From the NCBI RefSeq assembly GCF_900182905.1, contig NZ_FXUF01000006.1, positions 1-64,000 of the forward strand: a stretch of 64,000 nt of DNA, given 5' to 3'. The position numbers and the translations under genes are program-made. The notes below the pieces were generated by a model. The model had not been told where the DNA came from, did not search any database, and saw only the letters and a program-made list of their open reading frames with translations. Of the stretch, positions 34,466 to 43,397 are shown one piece after another (the first letter of the stretch is position 1; the number at the start of each line of letters is the position of its first letter). The stretch is from Anoxynatronum buryatiense. Lineage in GTDB: Bacteria > Bacillota > Clostridia > Peptostreptococcales > Tindalliaceae.

Positions 34466-35353
34466 ATGACTCCCATGGAAAAAATCCGGCTGCTGCAGCA
34501 ATCCGGGAGCTTCCAGTTCACCAAAAGCCTGGGGCAGAACTTTCTCACCGATGAAAACATTCTGCGTAAAATGGCGGTGACAGCAAAACTGACAAAGGCC
34601 GATGCCGTGATCGAAATTGGTCCCGGGGCCGGCATTGTCACAGAAATGCTCCTGCAGGAAGCCGGCAGTGTGCTGGCAGTGGAAATTGATAAATCGCTGA
34701 TCCCCTTTCTACAGGAGACCCTGGGGCATTACCCTCATTTCACCCTGTGGCATCAGGATGTACTGAAAGCCAACCTGGCCGAATGGATCACAGCCCAGCG
34801 GGCAGCGGGCTTTCAAAGCATCAAGGTGGTGGGAAACCTTCCTTATTATGTGACCACCCCCATCATTATGAAACTGCTGGAAGACGGCCTGGATATCGAC
34901 CTGATGCTTTTCATGATTCAAAAGGAAGTGGCTCAGCGATTGGCCGCCAAACCAGGCACCAAAGACTACGGAGCACTCACCGTGGGTGCCCGGTTTTACT
35001 GCGAAGCTGAAAAGGTGTTTGACGTTTCTCCCCAGGTGTTCATTCCCCGGCCTAAAGTGGCTTCGGCAGTGGTGCGTCTCACCCGCCATGAGACACCACC
35101 GGCGGATATTCCGGACCCGGCCCTGTTTTTTCAACTGGTGCGGGCTGCCTTTGGCCAGCGGCGCAAAACCCTGCTGAATGCCCTGGGCACCATGCCCGAT
35201 GCTGTCGACAAGGCAGATGTGGCCCGACGTCTTAACGACGCCGGTATTGATGCCAACCGCCGGGGGGAAACCCTCAGCATCGAAGAGTTTGCCCGGCTGG
35301 CATCCGTGTGGCCTGACAGTTCAGATGATAAGGAACAGGGAACAGGTAAGTGA
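34466..35353 (+). CDS. rsmA: 16S rRNA dimethyladenosine methyltransferase
   Basis: RsmA/KsgA dimethylates two adjacent adenines near the 3' end of 16S rRNA. The 295-residue protein shows KSLGQNFLTDENI, the SAM-binding VIEIGPGAGIVTEMLL, LAVEIDKSL, and the catalytic NLPYYVTTPI motif (NLPY), plus the conserved FIPRPKVASAVVRL. Full length. The last 10 residues form a charged tail overlapping a stretch of short repeats that continues downstream. Confidence 0.95.
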   Translation: MTPMEKIRLLQQSGSFQFTKSLGQNFLTDENILRKMAVTAKLTKADAVIEIGPGAGIVTEMLLQEAGSVLAVEIDKSLIPFLQETLGHYPHFTLWHQDVLKANLAEWITAQRAAGFQSIKVVGNLPYYVTTPIIMKLLEDGLDIDLMLFMIQKEVAQRLAAKPGTKDYGALTVGARFYCEAEKVFDVSPQVFIPRPKVASAVVRLTRHETPPADIPDPALFFQLVRAAFGQRRKTLLNALGTMPDAVDKADVARRLNDAGIDANRRGETLSIEEFARLASVWPDSSDDKEQGTGK

Positions 35354-35434
35354 ATAAGTGAATAAGTTAAAGAAGCAGTGAACAGGCAGCAGGCAGTGGG
35401 CGGCATTGAATCAGCAAGCTTCACTTAAGGTACT

Positions 35435-35486
35435 CCCCTGAAGGACATTCCTCCACATCAAGAGGCTGTCCCTCAGGGGTTTTCTT
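35435..35486 (+). terminator. Rho-independent terminator
   Basis: CCCCTGAAGGACA pairs with TGTCCCTCAGGGG, followed by TTTTCTT. It separates rsmA from the peptidase gene. Confidence 0.75.
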
Positions 35487-35533
35487 ATGGTATGATGATC
35501 GTGACACTTAACAATCGGAAAGGAAGATGCCCC

Positions 35534-36649
35534 ATGATCAACCGGCAACGCATGATCGACCAGCTGTTGGAGCTGGTGCGCATTGACAGTCCCTCCAGCA
35601 AGGAAGGTGCAGTGGCCCGACGCCTGGAGGAAATTCTCACAGATTTGGGTATGACCGTGGTGTTTGATGACGCTGGCAAAAAACTGGGAACAGATACCGG
35701 AAACCTCATTGCCACCCTGAAGGGAACAGTTCCCGGCACTCCCATTCTTTTCAGTGCCCATATGGACACGGTGCAGCAGCCTGGTGAGTCTGTGAACCCG
35801 GTGGTGGACGGCGACGTGATTCGCAGTGACGGCACCACCATTCTGGGAAGCGACGACAAAGCAGGCATCACCGCTTTCATCGAGGCAGTCAGAGTACTTC
35901 AGGAAAATAAGATTCCCCATGGCGATGTGCAGGCTGTCTTCACCATTTGGGAAGAAGGCGGCCTTTTTGGGTCACTCAACCTGGATTACAGTTTGGTGAA
36001 CGCGGAGCGGGCCTTTATTCTGGACAGCGGCGGTGCCGTGGGTACCATCATCAATCAGGGGCCGGCCCAAGACCGCATCGAAGCCGTTTTCCACGGCAAG
36101 GCGGCTCATGCCGGCGTTGAACCCGAAGCTGGCATCAGCGCCATTCAAATGGCGGCCCGGGCCATTGACACCATGAACTTGCTGCGTATTGACGCTGAAA
36201 CCACCGCCAACCTGGGAAGCATTGAAGGCGGCCGGGCCACCAACATCGTCACTCCCGAAGTACGCCTGGTGGGCGAAGCCCGCAGCCAGAAAAACGAAAA
36301 GCTGGACGCCCAGACGGCTCACATGAAAGCCGCCATGGAACAAGCGGCCAGTGATTTTGGCGGAGCTGTGGATGTCACCGTTGAACGGGTGTATTCTGCC
36401 TTCCATGTATCGGCAGAGGCCCCCATGATTCAAACCCTGAAAGAGGTGTTTGTCACCATGGGACTGGAACCGGTGATTCAAAGTTCCGGCGGCGGCAGTG
36501 ACACCAATCACTTCAACAACAACGGCATTTCAGCCGTGAACCTGAGTGTGGGTATGGATAAGGCGCACACCAATGATGAGTATATTCCTATTGATGACTT
36601 GGTGGAGGCCGGCCAAATGGTGGTGGAGATCATCAAGGCCCACGCGTAG
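35534..36649 (+). CDS. Tripeptide aminopeptidase-like M20 peptidase (PepT-like)
   Basis: 371 residues of the M20 zinc peptidase family. Metal and catalytic residues: FSAHMDTVQQP (His, Asp), ILGSDDKAGI (bridging Asp), TIWEEGGLFGS (catalytic Glu-Glu), FILDSGG, and SSGGGSDTNHFNNNGI with the last His. The lid domain (about residues 175-285) contains the GKAAHAGVEPEAGISA motif typical of the PepT-like clade common in Bacillus and Clostridium. Start ATG 35534 follows AAAGGAAG; an upstream ATG at 35492 lies in the terminator leader. Confidence 0.9.
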   Translation: MINRQRMIDQLLELVRIDSPSSKEGAVARRLEEILTDLGMTVVFDDAGKKLGTDTGNLIATLKGTVPGTPILFSAHMDTVQQPGESVNPVVDGDVIRSDGTTILGSDDKAGITAFIEAVRVLQENKIPHGDVQAVFTIWEEGGLFGSLNLDYSLVNAERAFILDSGGAVGTIINQGPAQDRIEAVFHGKAAHAGVEPEAGISAIQMAARAIDTMNLLRIDAETTANLGSIEGGRATNIVTPEVRLVGEARSQKNEKLDAQTAHMKAAMEQAASDFGGAVDVTVERVYSAFHVSAEAPMIQTLKEVFVTMGLEPVIQSSGGGSDTNHFNNNGISAVNLSVGMDKAHTNDEYIPIDDLVEAGQMVVEIIKAHA

Positions 36650-36666
36650 CTTTCATGAAATCAAAT

Positions 36667-36702
36667 AACAACAGCCGGCAGGTTTGCCGGCTGTTGTTTT
36701 GA
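36667..36702. terminator. Bidirectional terminator
   Basis: AACAACAGCCGGC (36667-36679) pairs with GCCGGCTGTTGTT (36686-36698). T-rich sequence follows on the plus strand and A-rich sequence precedes it, so it can serve both converging operons. Confidence 0.8.
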
Positions 36703-36724
36703 TTCGGCTGCGAACACATAAAAT

Positions 36725-37516
36725 CTACAGCAACTGATTGTTCACTTCATCCGAATCTTTATAGCAGTGGCGGCAGTAACCGGGGGCCACGGTTTGCCAC
36801 ACTTCCTCAGAAGGTCGCCCACTGGTGGTTTCATCCTGAATCACCAAGCCATCCTTCATGGTGATGATCCGGTCCGACTTGGCGGCGATATGGTCGTTGT
36901 GGGTCACCACCAAAAAAGCGGTGCCCAGCCGGTCGTTGATATCCCGCATGAGTGAATAGACCTGCTCCGTGGTCTCGCTGTCCAGATTGCCGGTGGGTTC
37001 GTCGGCCAGAATCAGGGCCGGTTCATTGATGAGGGCCCGGGCAATGGCCACCCGCTGCTGCTGACCGCCGGAAAGATCAGTGGACTTGTTATTGATCTGT
37101 TCTTTTAACCCCACCAGTTCCAGCAGCTCTTTTGCCCGATCCGCCTTGCGACGGGTGCCGTTTCCCGCCTGAATCCAGGTGGGAATCAGCACGTTTTCAA
37201 GGGCGGTGAACTCTGGCAGCAGGTGGTGAAACTGAAAAACAAAACCGATGTTTCGGTTGCGAAAAGCTGCCAGTCTTTTTTCGCCCATACGACTTACTTC
37301 CTCTCCCTGAAACCAGAGAGACCCTTCAGTGGGCTTATCCAGAGCCCCCAATATATTCAGCAGGGTGGTTTTGCCGGAGCCGGAGTATCCAATAATACTG
37401 GCAAACTCACCGGAACGAAAACCCAAATCAATTCCTTTCAGCGCCCGGGTTTTCACCACCGTGCCATATACCTTTGTAATGCCTTTGGCTTCCATCAGCC
37501 ACTCACTCATCATCAT
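36725..37516 (-). CDS. ABC transporter ATP-binding protein, LolD/MacB type (second exporter)
   Basis: 263 residues with Walker [11 protein letters not shown]-loop [15 protein letters not shown], signature [15 protein letters not shown], Walker [13 protein letters not shown] and switch VVTHND, all intact. An unusual C-terminal tail of about 35 residues ends with [19 protein letters not shown], holding a CxxC pair that could bind metal. It is the last gene of a minus-strand operon with the permease and adaptor at 37670-40161, but is separated from the permease by about 150 bases. Confidence 0.9.
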   Translation of the reverse strand: MMMSEWLMEAKGITKVYGTVVKTRALKGIDLGFRSGEFASIIGYSGSGKTTLLNILGALDKPTEGSLWFQGEEVSRMGEKRLAAFRNRNIGFVFQFHHLLPEFTALENVLIPTWIQAGNGTRRKADRAKELLELVGLKEQINNKSTDLSGGQQQRVAIARALINEPALILADEPTGNLDSETTEQVYSLMRDINDRLGTAFLVVTHNDHIAAKSDRIITMKDGLVIQDETTSGRPSEEVWQTVAPGYCRHCYKDSDEVNNQLL

Positions 37517-37669
37517 CCCTCACTTCTTTAACATTGAATTTCGCTACATTGCATTCCGCTTTGGCAGTTCAACCTGCTTTACATTGAACTTCACTTTTGC
37601 ATTAAACGCCATTTTGCTTCGAACTCCGTCGGGGCATTGAATCCCTGGATCAGAGAAATCCAGTGACAG

Positions 37670-38938
37670 TTACCCCCGAATCACCTCAATGGGATTAAGG
37701 CGGGCAGACTTCCGGGCGGGGAGAAGTGCCGAGATCACACTGGCCAGCGTGGCAATGACCACAATGGCGGCGGCATAGCCGGGGTCAAATTCCAGAGGGA
37801 ACAGGGGTCTTCCGGTGGCCTGAGCCGTTCCCCAAAGGAAGAACTGGGTGATGACGAAACCCAGGCCGCTCCCCAGCAAGGCACCGCCAAAGCCCAGAAA
37901 AGCGCCCTGAAAGAGAAAAATGCGGCTGGCACTTCCTGAGGGGGTGCCCATGGCCTTCAGAATTCCAATCTGCCGGGATTTTTGCACCACCGATACGGCC
38001 AGCACACTGGCAATTCCCAGAGTGACGGCCAGCAGCACAAACACCTGAATGGTGACAGAAGAGCTGCTCTGGGCCTGAAGGCCGCTGAGAAGGTCTGCGT
38101 TTTGGTCTTTCCAATTATCCACAGTAATACCGGAAAGCTGCTGTTGATAAAAGGCTCCCAGCGTGTCGGCAGCAAAGATGTCTGTCATCTGTACTTCGAT
38201 GCGGCTGATATCATCTCCCAGTCCCAATAATCGCTGGGCGCGTCCTAAATCCAGGAAAAGCCAGGTTTCATTGAGGCTCTGACTGCCCAAATCAAAAATG
38301 CCTGTCACACTGAAAGATTGGCGGCCGCCTCCCGGCAGCTCCAGGGTAACTTGATCTCCGGTGGTAAGGCGGGCTTCCCGGGCCAACGCGCTGCCCATGA
38401 GCAACCCATTGCCCTCCAGGGCCATGGTGCCTGCCTGCAAAGCGGCTTGAAGCTGGTAAATGGCATTTGCCCGTTCCGGCTCGACTCCCCGAACGATCAC
38501 AGGCCAGCGCTGACCGCTTCGAAGCACAAAGCCATTACCCTGAGCAACAGGAGAAACTGCCGTCAGACTGGCATCTTCATCCAACAGGGCCATGAGGTCG
38601 GCCCAGTTTTTCAGAGTGTCATCTTCCCGGCGAAAGTTGCCCGCTGTCGTGACGGTGGCAGTTCCCGAATGACGGGGGGAACCAGGAGAATCAGAAGAAT
38701 CAGAGGCATCAGAAGAACTAAATGATTCAGGCATCAGAGATGAAGCGTCGCTGCCGGAAAAAATCAAGTGGGGGCTGCTGCCCACGGTGGTGTTAATCAG
38801 ATCCCGCTGCAGACCGGTGATGAGGGTACCCAGAAAAACCTGTACCGCCACGCCGATGGCAATGCCCAGCAGGATAAACAGTGTTTGACCCTTGCCTTCC
38901 CGAAGGAAGCGCAGGGCTACTTTCAGTTCAAATCTCAT
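37670..38938 (-). CDS. MacB-like ABC transporter permease (FtsX domain)
   Basis: 422 residues: an N-terminal helix (RFLREGKGQTLFILLGIAIG), a large extracytoplasmic domain and three C-terminal helices with the FtsX motif QKSRQIGILKAMGTP and the tail PARKSARLNPIEVIRG. Within the extracytoplasmic domain (residues about 65-95) lies a Ser/Asp-rich low-complexity insert (SSSDASDSSDSPGSPRHSG). The start ATG (38938) overlaps the adaptor stop by 4 bases; longer reading frames upstream overlap the adaptor gene. Confidence 0.88.
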   Translation of the reverse strand: MRFELKVALRFLREGKGQTLFILLGIAIGVAVQVFLGTLITGLQRDLINTTVGSSPHLIFSGSDASSLMPESFSSSDASDSSDSPGSPRHSGTATVTTAGNFRREDDTLKNWADLMALLDEDASLTAVSPVAQGNGFVLRSGQRWPVIVRGVEPERANAIYQLQAALQAGTMALEGNGLLMGSALAREARLTTGDQVTLELPGGGRQSFSVTGIFDLGSQSLNETWLFLDLGRAQRLLGLGDDISRIEVQMTDIFAADTLGAFYQQQLSGITVDNWKDQNADLLSGLQAQSSSSVTIQVFVLLAVTLGIASVLAVSVVQKSRQIGILKAMGTPSGSASRIFLFQGAFLGFGGALLGSGLGFVITQFFLWGTAQATGRPLFPLEFDPGYAAAIVVIATLASVISALLPARKSARLNPIEVIRG

Positions 38939-40161
38939 GAAGCATCCCCGCCTTCCGGTGCAGTTGCCTCCGGCAGTACCAGCGAGTCTCCCGGCTTCAA
39001 TCCGGAGGAGGGGTGAATGACTTGATCGCCGGCAGAAAGTCCGTCGAGAATCAGCCATTGATTAGAACTCACAGCCTCGGCGGTAATGGGGCGTTCGTTT
39101 ACCGTGCCATCTTCCAGTACCAGCACCCGCAGGGGGTTTTCCTCCCACCGGAAAGCCACAGGCAGCAACAACGCCTCTGCCAGTTCCCGTACCTGAATTT
39201 CGGCCTGAATGGTCAGGTCCTGAATCAGATAATCCGCCTGCTCTTCCAGGGCCAGCTGAATGCGTACGGTGCCGGTGGCTGCATTCACCCGGGGAGCAAT
39301 GAAGGCCACTCGGGCAGCCACTTCCCGGGAAGGATAAGCCTCCGGCCACAGACGGGCAGGCTGACCCACTGCCACCAGACCCATCACCCGTTCATCCAGC
39401 TCCACTTCCGCATAATAGCCTTCGTCGGCTGCCAGGATCAGCAAGGTGCTTCCTGGCTGTACCCATTCTCCCGGTTCCGCCAGACGCTCCAGCACCACGC
39501 CATTAAACGGTGCCTGGAGGCTGTACTTGGCCAGTTCCCGCTCCAGGGTTTCCAGACTGCTTCTGGCCTGAGCCACCGTTGCGGCTGTTTCAGCCGCTTC
39601 AGCACCGCCGGTTTCCTGGGCCGCCAGAGAAATTTCGGTGGATCGAATTCGGGAATTCAGAACTTCGAGTGCATTTCGAGTTTCTTCCAGAGGTTCCAGA
39701 GGCAGGGCGCCCTGGGAATAAAGTGCTTCCTGACGTTCAAGGGTGCGCACCAGCTGCTCCCGGTTCAGGTTCAACTGTTCCAGCTCTTCCCGGGTGACAG
39801 GCACGGCCAGTTCCGACAGCAAGCGGGTGCGGGACTGGGCCAGGGTCAGACTGGCTCGGCTTTCGGCCACGCGCTGGCGGGCATCGCCGTCATCAATCAC
39901 TGCCAGTACCTGCCCCTCACTCACCGTATCTCCCTCGGTCCCTTCCAGAGACAACAGCCGACCGGCCACCTGGGCCTGAAGCTGTACCTGACGTGCGGGG
40001 ACCATGCGGCCGGTGGCACTCAGCCTTTGTACAAAGGGCGTTGCCTCCATGCCCAGCAGTTCGGGAGGCGCAGGAGTGCGCTCAGGCAACAGAAAGTACA
40101 GGCTTAAGCCAACCATTATCACCAGCACAAGCGCGGTGGTCCATTTCATCCACAGTTTCAT
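38935..40161 (-). CDS. HlyD/MacA-like membrane fusion protein (second exporter)
   Basis: About 408 residues: one N-terminal membrane helix (residues 4-25), the first biotinyl-lipoyl half (GRMVPARQVQLQAQVAGRLL), a coiled coil of about 110 residues, the second half and a beta-barrel. Start ATG 40161 (or 40167) follows GGAGTG. First gene of the minus-strand exporter operon. Substrate unknown. The 5' region contains an imperfect dyad AATATTGTA/TACGATATT (about 40198-40232) that could be an operator. Confidence 0.85.
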   Translation of the reverse strand: MKLWMKWTTALVLVIMVGLSLYFLLPERTPAPPELLGMEATPFVQRLSATGRMVPARQVQLQAQVAGRLLSLEGTEGDTVSEGQVLAVIDDGDARQRVAESRASLTLAQSRTRLLSELAVPVTREELEQLNLNREQLVRTLERQEALYSQGALPLEPLEETRNALEVLNSRIRSTEISLAAQETGGAEAAETAATVAQARSSLETLERELAKYSLQAPFNGVVLERLAEPGEWVQPGSTLLILAADEGYYAEVELDERVMGLVAVGQPARLWPEAYPSREVAARVAFIAPRVNAATGTVRIQLALEEQADYLIQDLTIQAEIQVRELAEALLLPVAFRWEENPLRVLVLEDGTVNERPITAEAVSSNQWLILDGLSAGDQVIHPSSGLKPGDSLVLPEATAPEGGDAS

Positions 40162-40167
40162 CTCCAT

Positions 40168-40995
40168 CACTCCATTTTCAAAAAATGTCAAAATGTAATA
40201 TTGTATTTTATATATTACACAGTACGATATTATTTTTTAATACCCGATCATTTATCATTCAAACGCTGTTTCGATGCCGGTGCAGATCATCTGTACCCTT
40301 GTGACATCGCTTCTCTGAAACGGGCATTGGAAGATGGGTGAGAGGAGTGACTTCCAAAGGGGGATGGGCGAGATGATGAAGCGTTTGGCTTCAAATGGCT
40401 TTAAAATGATAATTGAATGACATTTTAAGCGGCTTTGTAGATTTTTTCACTTCATTCTGGTATAATCGATGGGACTCTGCCGATATTCAGTTATCACATG
40501 GCGGGCAATGGGTTGGATCAGCTTTCGCGAAACGTTGAAACCACCAGTTAAGCAGAGAGTCGAAACGAACTGAAACGAGTTGTCATGAAGCCCGATATGT
40601 CGAAGCAGGTTGGAATGCGCTGGGCTGATCTGAATCGAGTTGAATGGCATCGGGAAGATTAGTGATGGTCGTGGAACAGCCTCCCGCAAAACGGATAGAA
40701 TGAAATGTTGAAACTTTTTTGACTTCAAGACGTCATGAAGCATAAGAAGCATAAAAAGCATAAGAAGCAAGTGAACCTAAACAGCAGCAAACAGCCTTGA
40801 ATACATAAGTAGTAAGCAGCCTTGAAAACATAATGGCAGCAGACAGCATCTGAACAGAATGAAGCATCTACAATAGATGAAGCATTAATAGATGGAGCAT
40901 TTGGGCCAAAAGCGAACAACTTGATGTCAAACAGCATGTCAAACAGCATGTCAAACAGCCAATGTGGTGGAATTTTGAATAGGAAGTGAAGAACT
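40168..40995. other. 828-bp intergenic region rich in short tandem repeats
   Basis: No credible gene on either strand. It separates the minus-strand exporter operon from the LCP gene. TATAAT at 40461-40466 is the best -10 candidate, without a clear -35. The right half is built from short tandem repeats: AGCATAAGA-type 9-mers at 40738-40768, two copies of CAGCCTTGAANACATAA at 40791 and 40818, 15-16-bp units of AATAGATGAAGCATT type at 40858-40900, and three perfect 12-bp units at 40924-40959. Confidence 0.5.
40924..40959 (+). repeat. Three perfect tandem copies of a 12-bp unit
   Basis: ATGTCAAACAGC occurs three times without a mismatch, 37 bases upstream of the LCP start codon. Perfect identity suggests recent slippage and possible length variation between strains. 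Confidence 0.9.
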
Positions 40996-42147
40996 GTGAA
41001 AAAACTGTTTCTCAGAGTGTTCCTGGTGGCATTCATCTGTTTTACGATTCTGTTTACAGGTGTTTTTGCCGCGTTTAACACCTACATGAAAGAAGACCAT
41101 CCCCAGGCAGATGTGCCTGTTGTTCGCGACCGGGCAGATGATGAGTTTGACCGTCAGGCCGAAGAACCCGTCGAACAGGATGAACTGAAAAGGCTGGTCA
41201 ACGACAGCAGCCGGGTTAACTTTATTCTGCTGGGAATTGCCAGTGGTCTGACAGATACCATGATGTTTGTTTCCTTCGATCCTGACACCAAAAACATGGA
41301 TTTGATTTCCATTCCCAGAGATACCTATTATCCCCGGGTGGGGTATGATGGCCTCGGGCAGAAAAAGATCAATGCTGCTTACAGCGCCCATGGAGCCGAC
41401 GGCGTGAAAAATGTGATCAGCGATTTGTTATACGATGTGCCGGTACATTACTATGTGACGGTGACCTATCAGGGAGCCGCTTCTGTGGTGGACGCCATTG
41501 GTGGCGTGCCAATTCACATCTCCAAACGGATGTATTATGAGGATCCGTATGACACACCACCCCTGGTGATTGATTTTGCTGCCGGCAACCATGTGCTCAA
41601 CGGCCGTGACGCTGTGAAGTTTCTTCGATACCGCCAGGCAGCGCCGGGATCAGGAGCGCTGGAACGCAATGGTGACCTGGGGCGCATTGAAGCCCAGCAG
41701 CAGTTCATGAAAAATGCCCTTGAAAAAGCGTTGACACTGGGAAATCTGCCCACTCTGGCCACATCTGCTTTCCGTTTTGTGCGCACCGATGTGGAACTGC
41801 AGGAAGTGATTCGCCTGGCCAACGCGGCCCGATCCCTGAATCCCCAGGAAAATATGAATACCTACAGTCTGCCGGGTGATCCACGCACCCAGGGCGGCCT
41901 CAGCTATGTGTTTCATGACGCCATGGAGACCCGCCGATTGCTGATTTACATCTACTCCAATGGTGAAAGCGGGCTGGAGGCTGAACCGGAGGCAGAAGCG
42001 CCTGAAGCAGGCAGTGAAACCGGAGAAGCTTCAGAACCATCAGAAGGAACTGCCGTAAACGAAGCCACTGACATCACGTCACGGCGACGTTTGTGGAATG
42101 AAATTCAGATTCAACGGTTCTTTGATGTGGCCCGGGAGAGCAGTTGA
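40996..42147 (+). CDS. LytR-CpsA-Psr family cell-wall glycopolymer ligase
   Basis: Transfers wall teichoic acid or other anionic polymers from lipid carriers to peptidoglycan. The 383-residue protein has one N-terminal helix (residues 5-27), then the LCP domain with DTMMFVSFDPDTKNMDLISI, PRDTYY and DAVKFLRYRQ, where the conserved Arg and Asp residues bind the polyprenyl pyrophosphate. The C-terminal 60 residues are an acidic Glu/Ala/Ser-rich tail (EAEPEAEAPEAGSETGEASE). GTG start with AGGAAGTG upstream. Confidence 0.9.
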   Translation: MKKLFLRVFLVAFICFTILFTGVFAAFNTYMKEDHPQADVPVVRDRADDEFDRQAEEPVEQDELKRLVNDSSRVNFILLGIASGLTDTMMFVSFDPDTKNMDLISIPRDTYYPRVGYDGLGQKKINAAYSAHGADGVKNVISDLLYDVPVHYYVTVTYQGAASVVDAIGGVPIHISKRMYYEDPYDTPPLVIDFAAGNHVLNGRDAVKFLRYRQAAPGSGALERNGDLGRIEAQQQFMKNALEKALTLGNLPTLATSAFRFVRTDVELQEVIRLANAARSLNPQENMNTYSLPGDPRTQGGLSYVFHDAMETRRLLIYIYSNGESGLEAEPEAEAPEAGSETGEASEPSEGTAVNEATDITSRRRLWNEIQIQRFFDVARESS

Positions 42148-42210
42148 TAGAGAACAGGGAAAAAGGGATTGGATAACCGCTTTACGAAAACCTTCTGCCT
42201 GCATCAAAAA

Positions 42211-42232
42211 AGAGCACCCCGCGGGGTGCTCT
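42211..42232. terminator. Perfect 22-bp palindrome, left hairpin of the repeat element
   Basis: AGAGCACCCCGCGGGGTGCTCT is a perfect palindrome. On the minus strand it is followed by TTTTTTGATGC, so it can terminate minus-strand transcripts. A near-identical hairpin lies at 42442-42467. Confidence 0.75.
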
Positions 42233-42255
42233 CAGACTGTAAGCAAAATAAGATG

Positions 42256-42434
42256 AAGACAAGGGATTTGGAAAAGGACAGCCTTGAAAATCTTGTCAGT
42301 GTTTATTCGAAAAGGGGAGAAAACTGCCAGCGCCTGCTGTTTGAGCGCAGCGAGTTCAGGCGCTGTTTTCGAGACTTTCGACTATAAACACACAAGATTG
42401 GAATCAGCTGGCCTGGCTAAAGCCCTTTGTCTTC
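42256..42434. repeat. Large imperfect palindromic element of about 180 bp
   Basis: The left arm starting AAGACAAGGG (42256) pairs with the right arm ending CCCTTTGTCTT (42434). The arms share ATCTTGT, GTGTTTAT, TCGAAA, GAAAAC and CGCCTG in inverted order, and the loop region is CTGTTTGAGCGCAGCGAGTT. No reading frame. It may be a MITE or REP-like mobile palindrome or a structured RNA. Confidence 0.6.
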
Positions 42435-42441
42435 AACCTCT

Positions 42442-42476
42442 AAAGAGCACCCCACGGGGTGCTCTTTCATTTTTTG
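42442..42476. terminator. Right hairpin flanking the palindromic element
   Basis: AAAGAGCACCCC-A-CGGGGTGCTCTTT followed by CATTTTTTGC on the plus strand; it terminates plus-strand transcripts and lies between the LCP gene and the convergent acetyltransferase gene. Confidence 0.8.
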
Positions 42477-42511
42477 CTTTTTACGATTCGCGATTCCCTA
42501 ATCCCTGTTCC

Positions 42512-43165
42512 CTATCCCTTATCCACTGCCACTCCAGCGATATCCTTGAAGTAAATCAGATCGGTATACATCTCTCCCAGGTAAGGTTCGTAACGAACAC
42601 CCGCCAGGGTATACTGTTGTTTTTTGCGAAAAGCCAAAGAAGCAAAATTGGGGATGGGGCTGATGATGGTTTCGGCCATGATGGTGGTGATACCCTTGGG
42701 GCGAATATCGGCAATCAGGCGTTTATAGAGCTCGCTGCCGATTCCATGACCGGTGAGGTGGGCGCGAATGGCGGTTTTATCCACCACCACAAAACTGTTC
42801 AGCCGTTCCTGGTCAAAGAGGGGGTGCCATTTGACCTCATCAATCCAATCAGGGTTGTCCTCCAGCCATTGATCCCGGGTATAGGCCATTAAAAATCCCA
42901 CCACCAGGGGTTTTGTCGAACTGGAAACGTTTTCTGCCACATAGAAATGATCCAGGCGTTGTGCCAGAGCAGTGAACTTTTCCATGTAATAATCAGGTTG
43001 TGAGGCGTAATCATCCACCAGGAACCCCTGGGTGGAGTCTTTGTCACTTTTTCCCACAGAAGATGCAATCTGATAAACGGCGCCAATGTCGGCTTCCGTT
43101 ACCCTGCGCACCTTAATATAACTGCGAAACCTCAACTGTTCTTTCTCGATTCGGCCTGGTTGCAT
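42512..43165 (-). CDS. GNAT family N-acetyltransferase
   Basis: 217 residues. The GNAT acetyl-CoA-binding motif is visible as AHLTGHGIGSELYKRLIADI, preceded by the beta-strand FVVVDKTAIR. Start at 43165 follows AAGGAGGG with seven-base spacing; an in-frame ATG at 43189 is less likely. Acceptor substrate unknown; no resistance-type motif can be claimed. Confidence 0.82.
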   Translation of the reverse strand: MQPGRIEKEQLRFRSYIKVRRVTEADIGAVYQIASSVGKSDKDSTQGFLVDDYASQPDYYMEKFTALAQRLDHFYVAENVSSSTKPLVVGFLMAYTRDQWLEDNPDWIDEVKWHPLFDQERLNSFVVVDKTAIRAHLTGHGIGSELYKRLIADIRPKGITTIMAETIISPIPNFASLAFRKKQQYTLAGVRYEPYLGEMYTDLIYFKDIAGVAVDKG

Positions 43166-43332
43166 CGGGTTCCCTCCTTCTGGCGGCACCGGGGATGGCA
43201 GTCACTGCCTGACGAGCTGCAGCGGGTAAAAAAACCCTTTATAAGACAGTTATAAAGGGGGCCGCACGAATTATTGCTACCGACACCATTATAGTACATG
43301 GATCAAAGTGTGTCAAACAAGCGATTATCTCT

Positions 43333-43360
43333 TGCATACCATAGGGGGGTATGGTATAAT
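43333..43360 (+). promoter_or_regulatory. csoR promoter with overlapping CsoR operator
   Basis: TTGCAT (43333-43338), 16-base spacer, TATAAT (43355-43360). The dyad ATACCATA-GGGGGG-TATGGTAT (43336-43357) fills the spacer. GC-tract flanked by TAC/GTA inverted repeats is the known form of CsoR copper-responsive operators. Repressor binding here would block polymerase; Cu(I) would release it. Confidence 0.85.
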
Positions 43361-43397
43361 GAAGCCGAAATATGAAGAAAAGGAAGGGGGGAGTTTG

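Noticed and set aside
39013-40107. 364-codon frame antisense to the HlyD-like adaptor gene
   Set aside because: The minus-strand adaptor has the correct architecture and operon overlap.
40924-40959. CRISPR-like repeat array
   Set aside because: Units are contiguous 12-mers without spacers and no cas genes are present.
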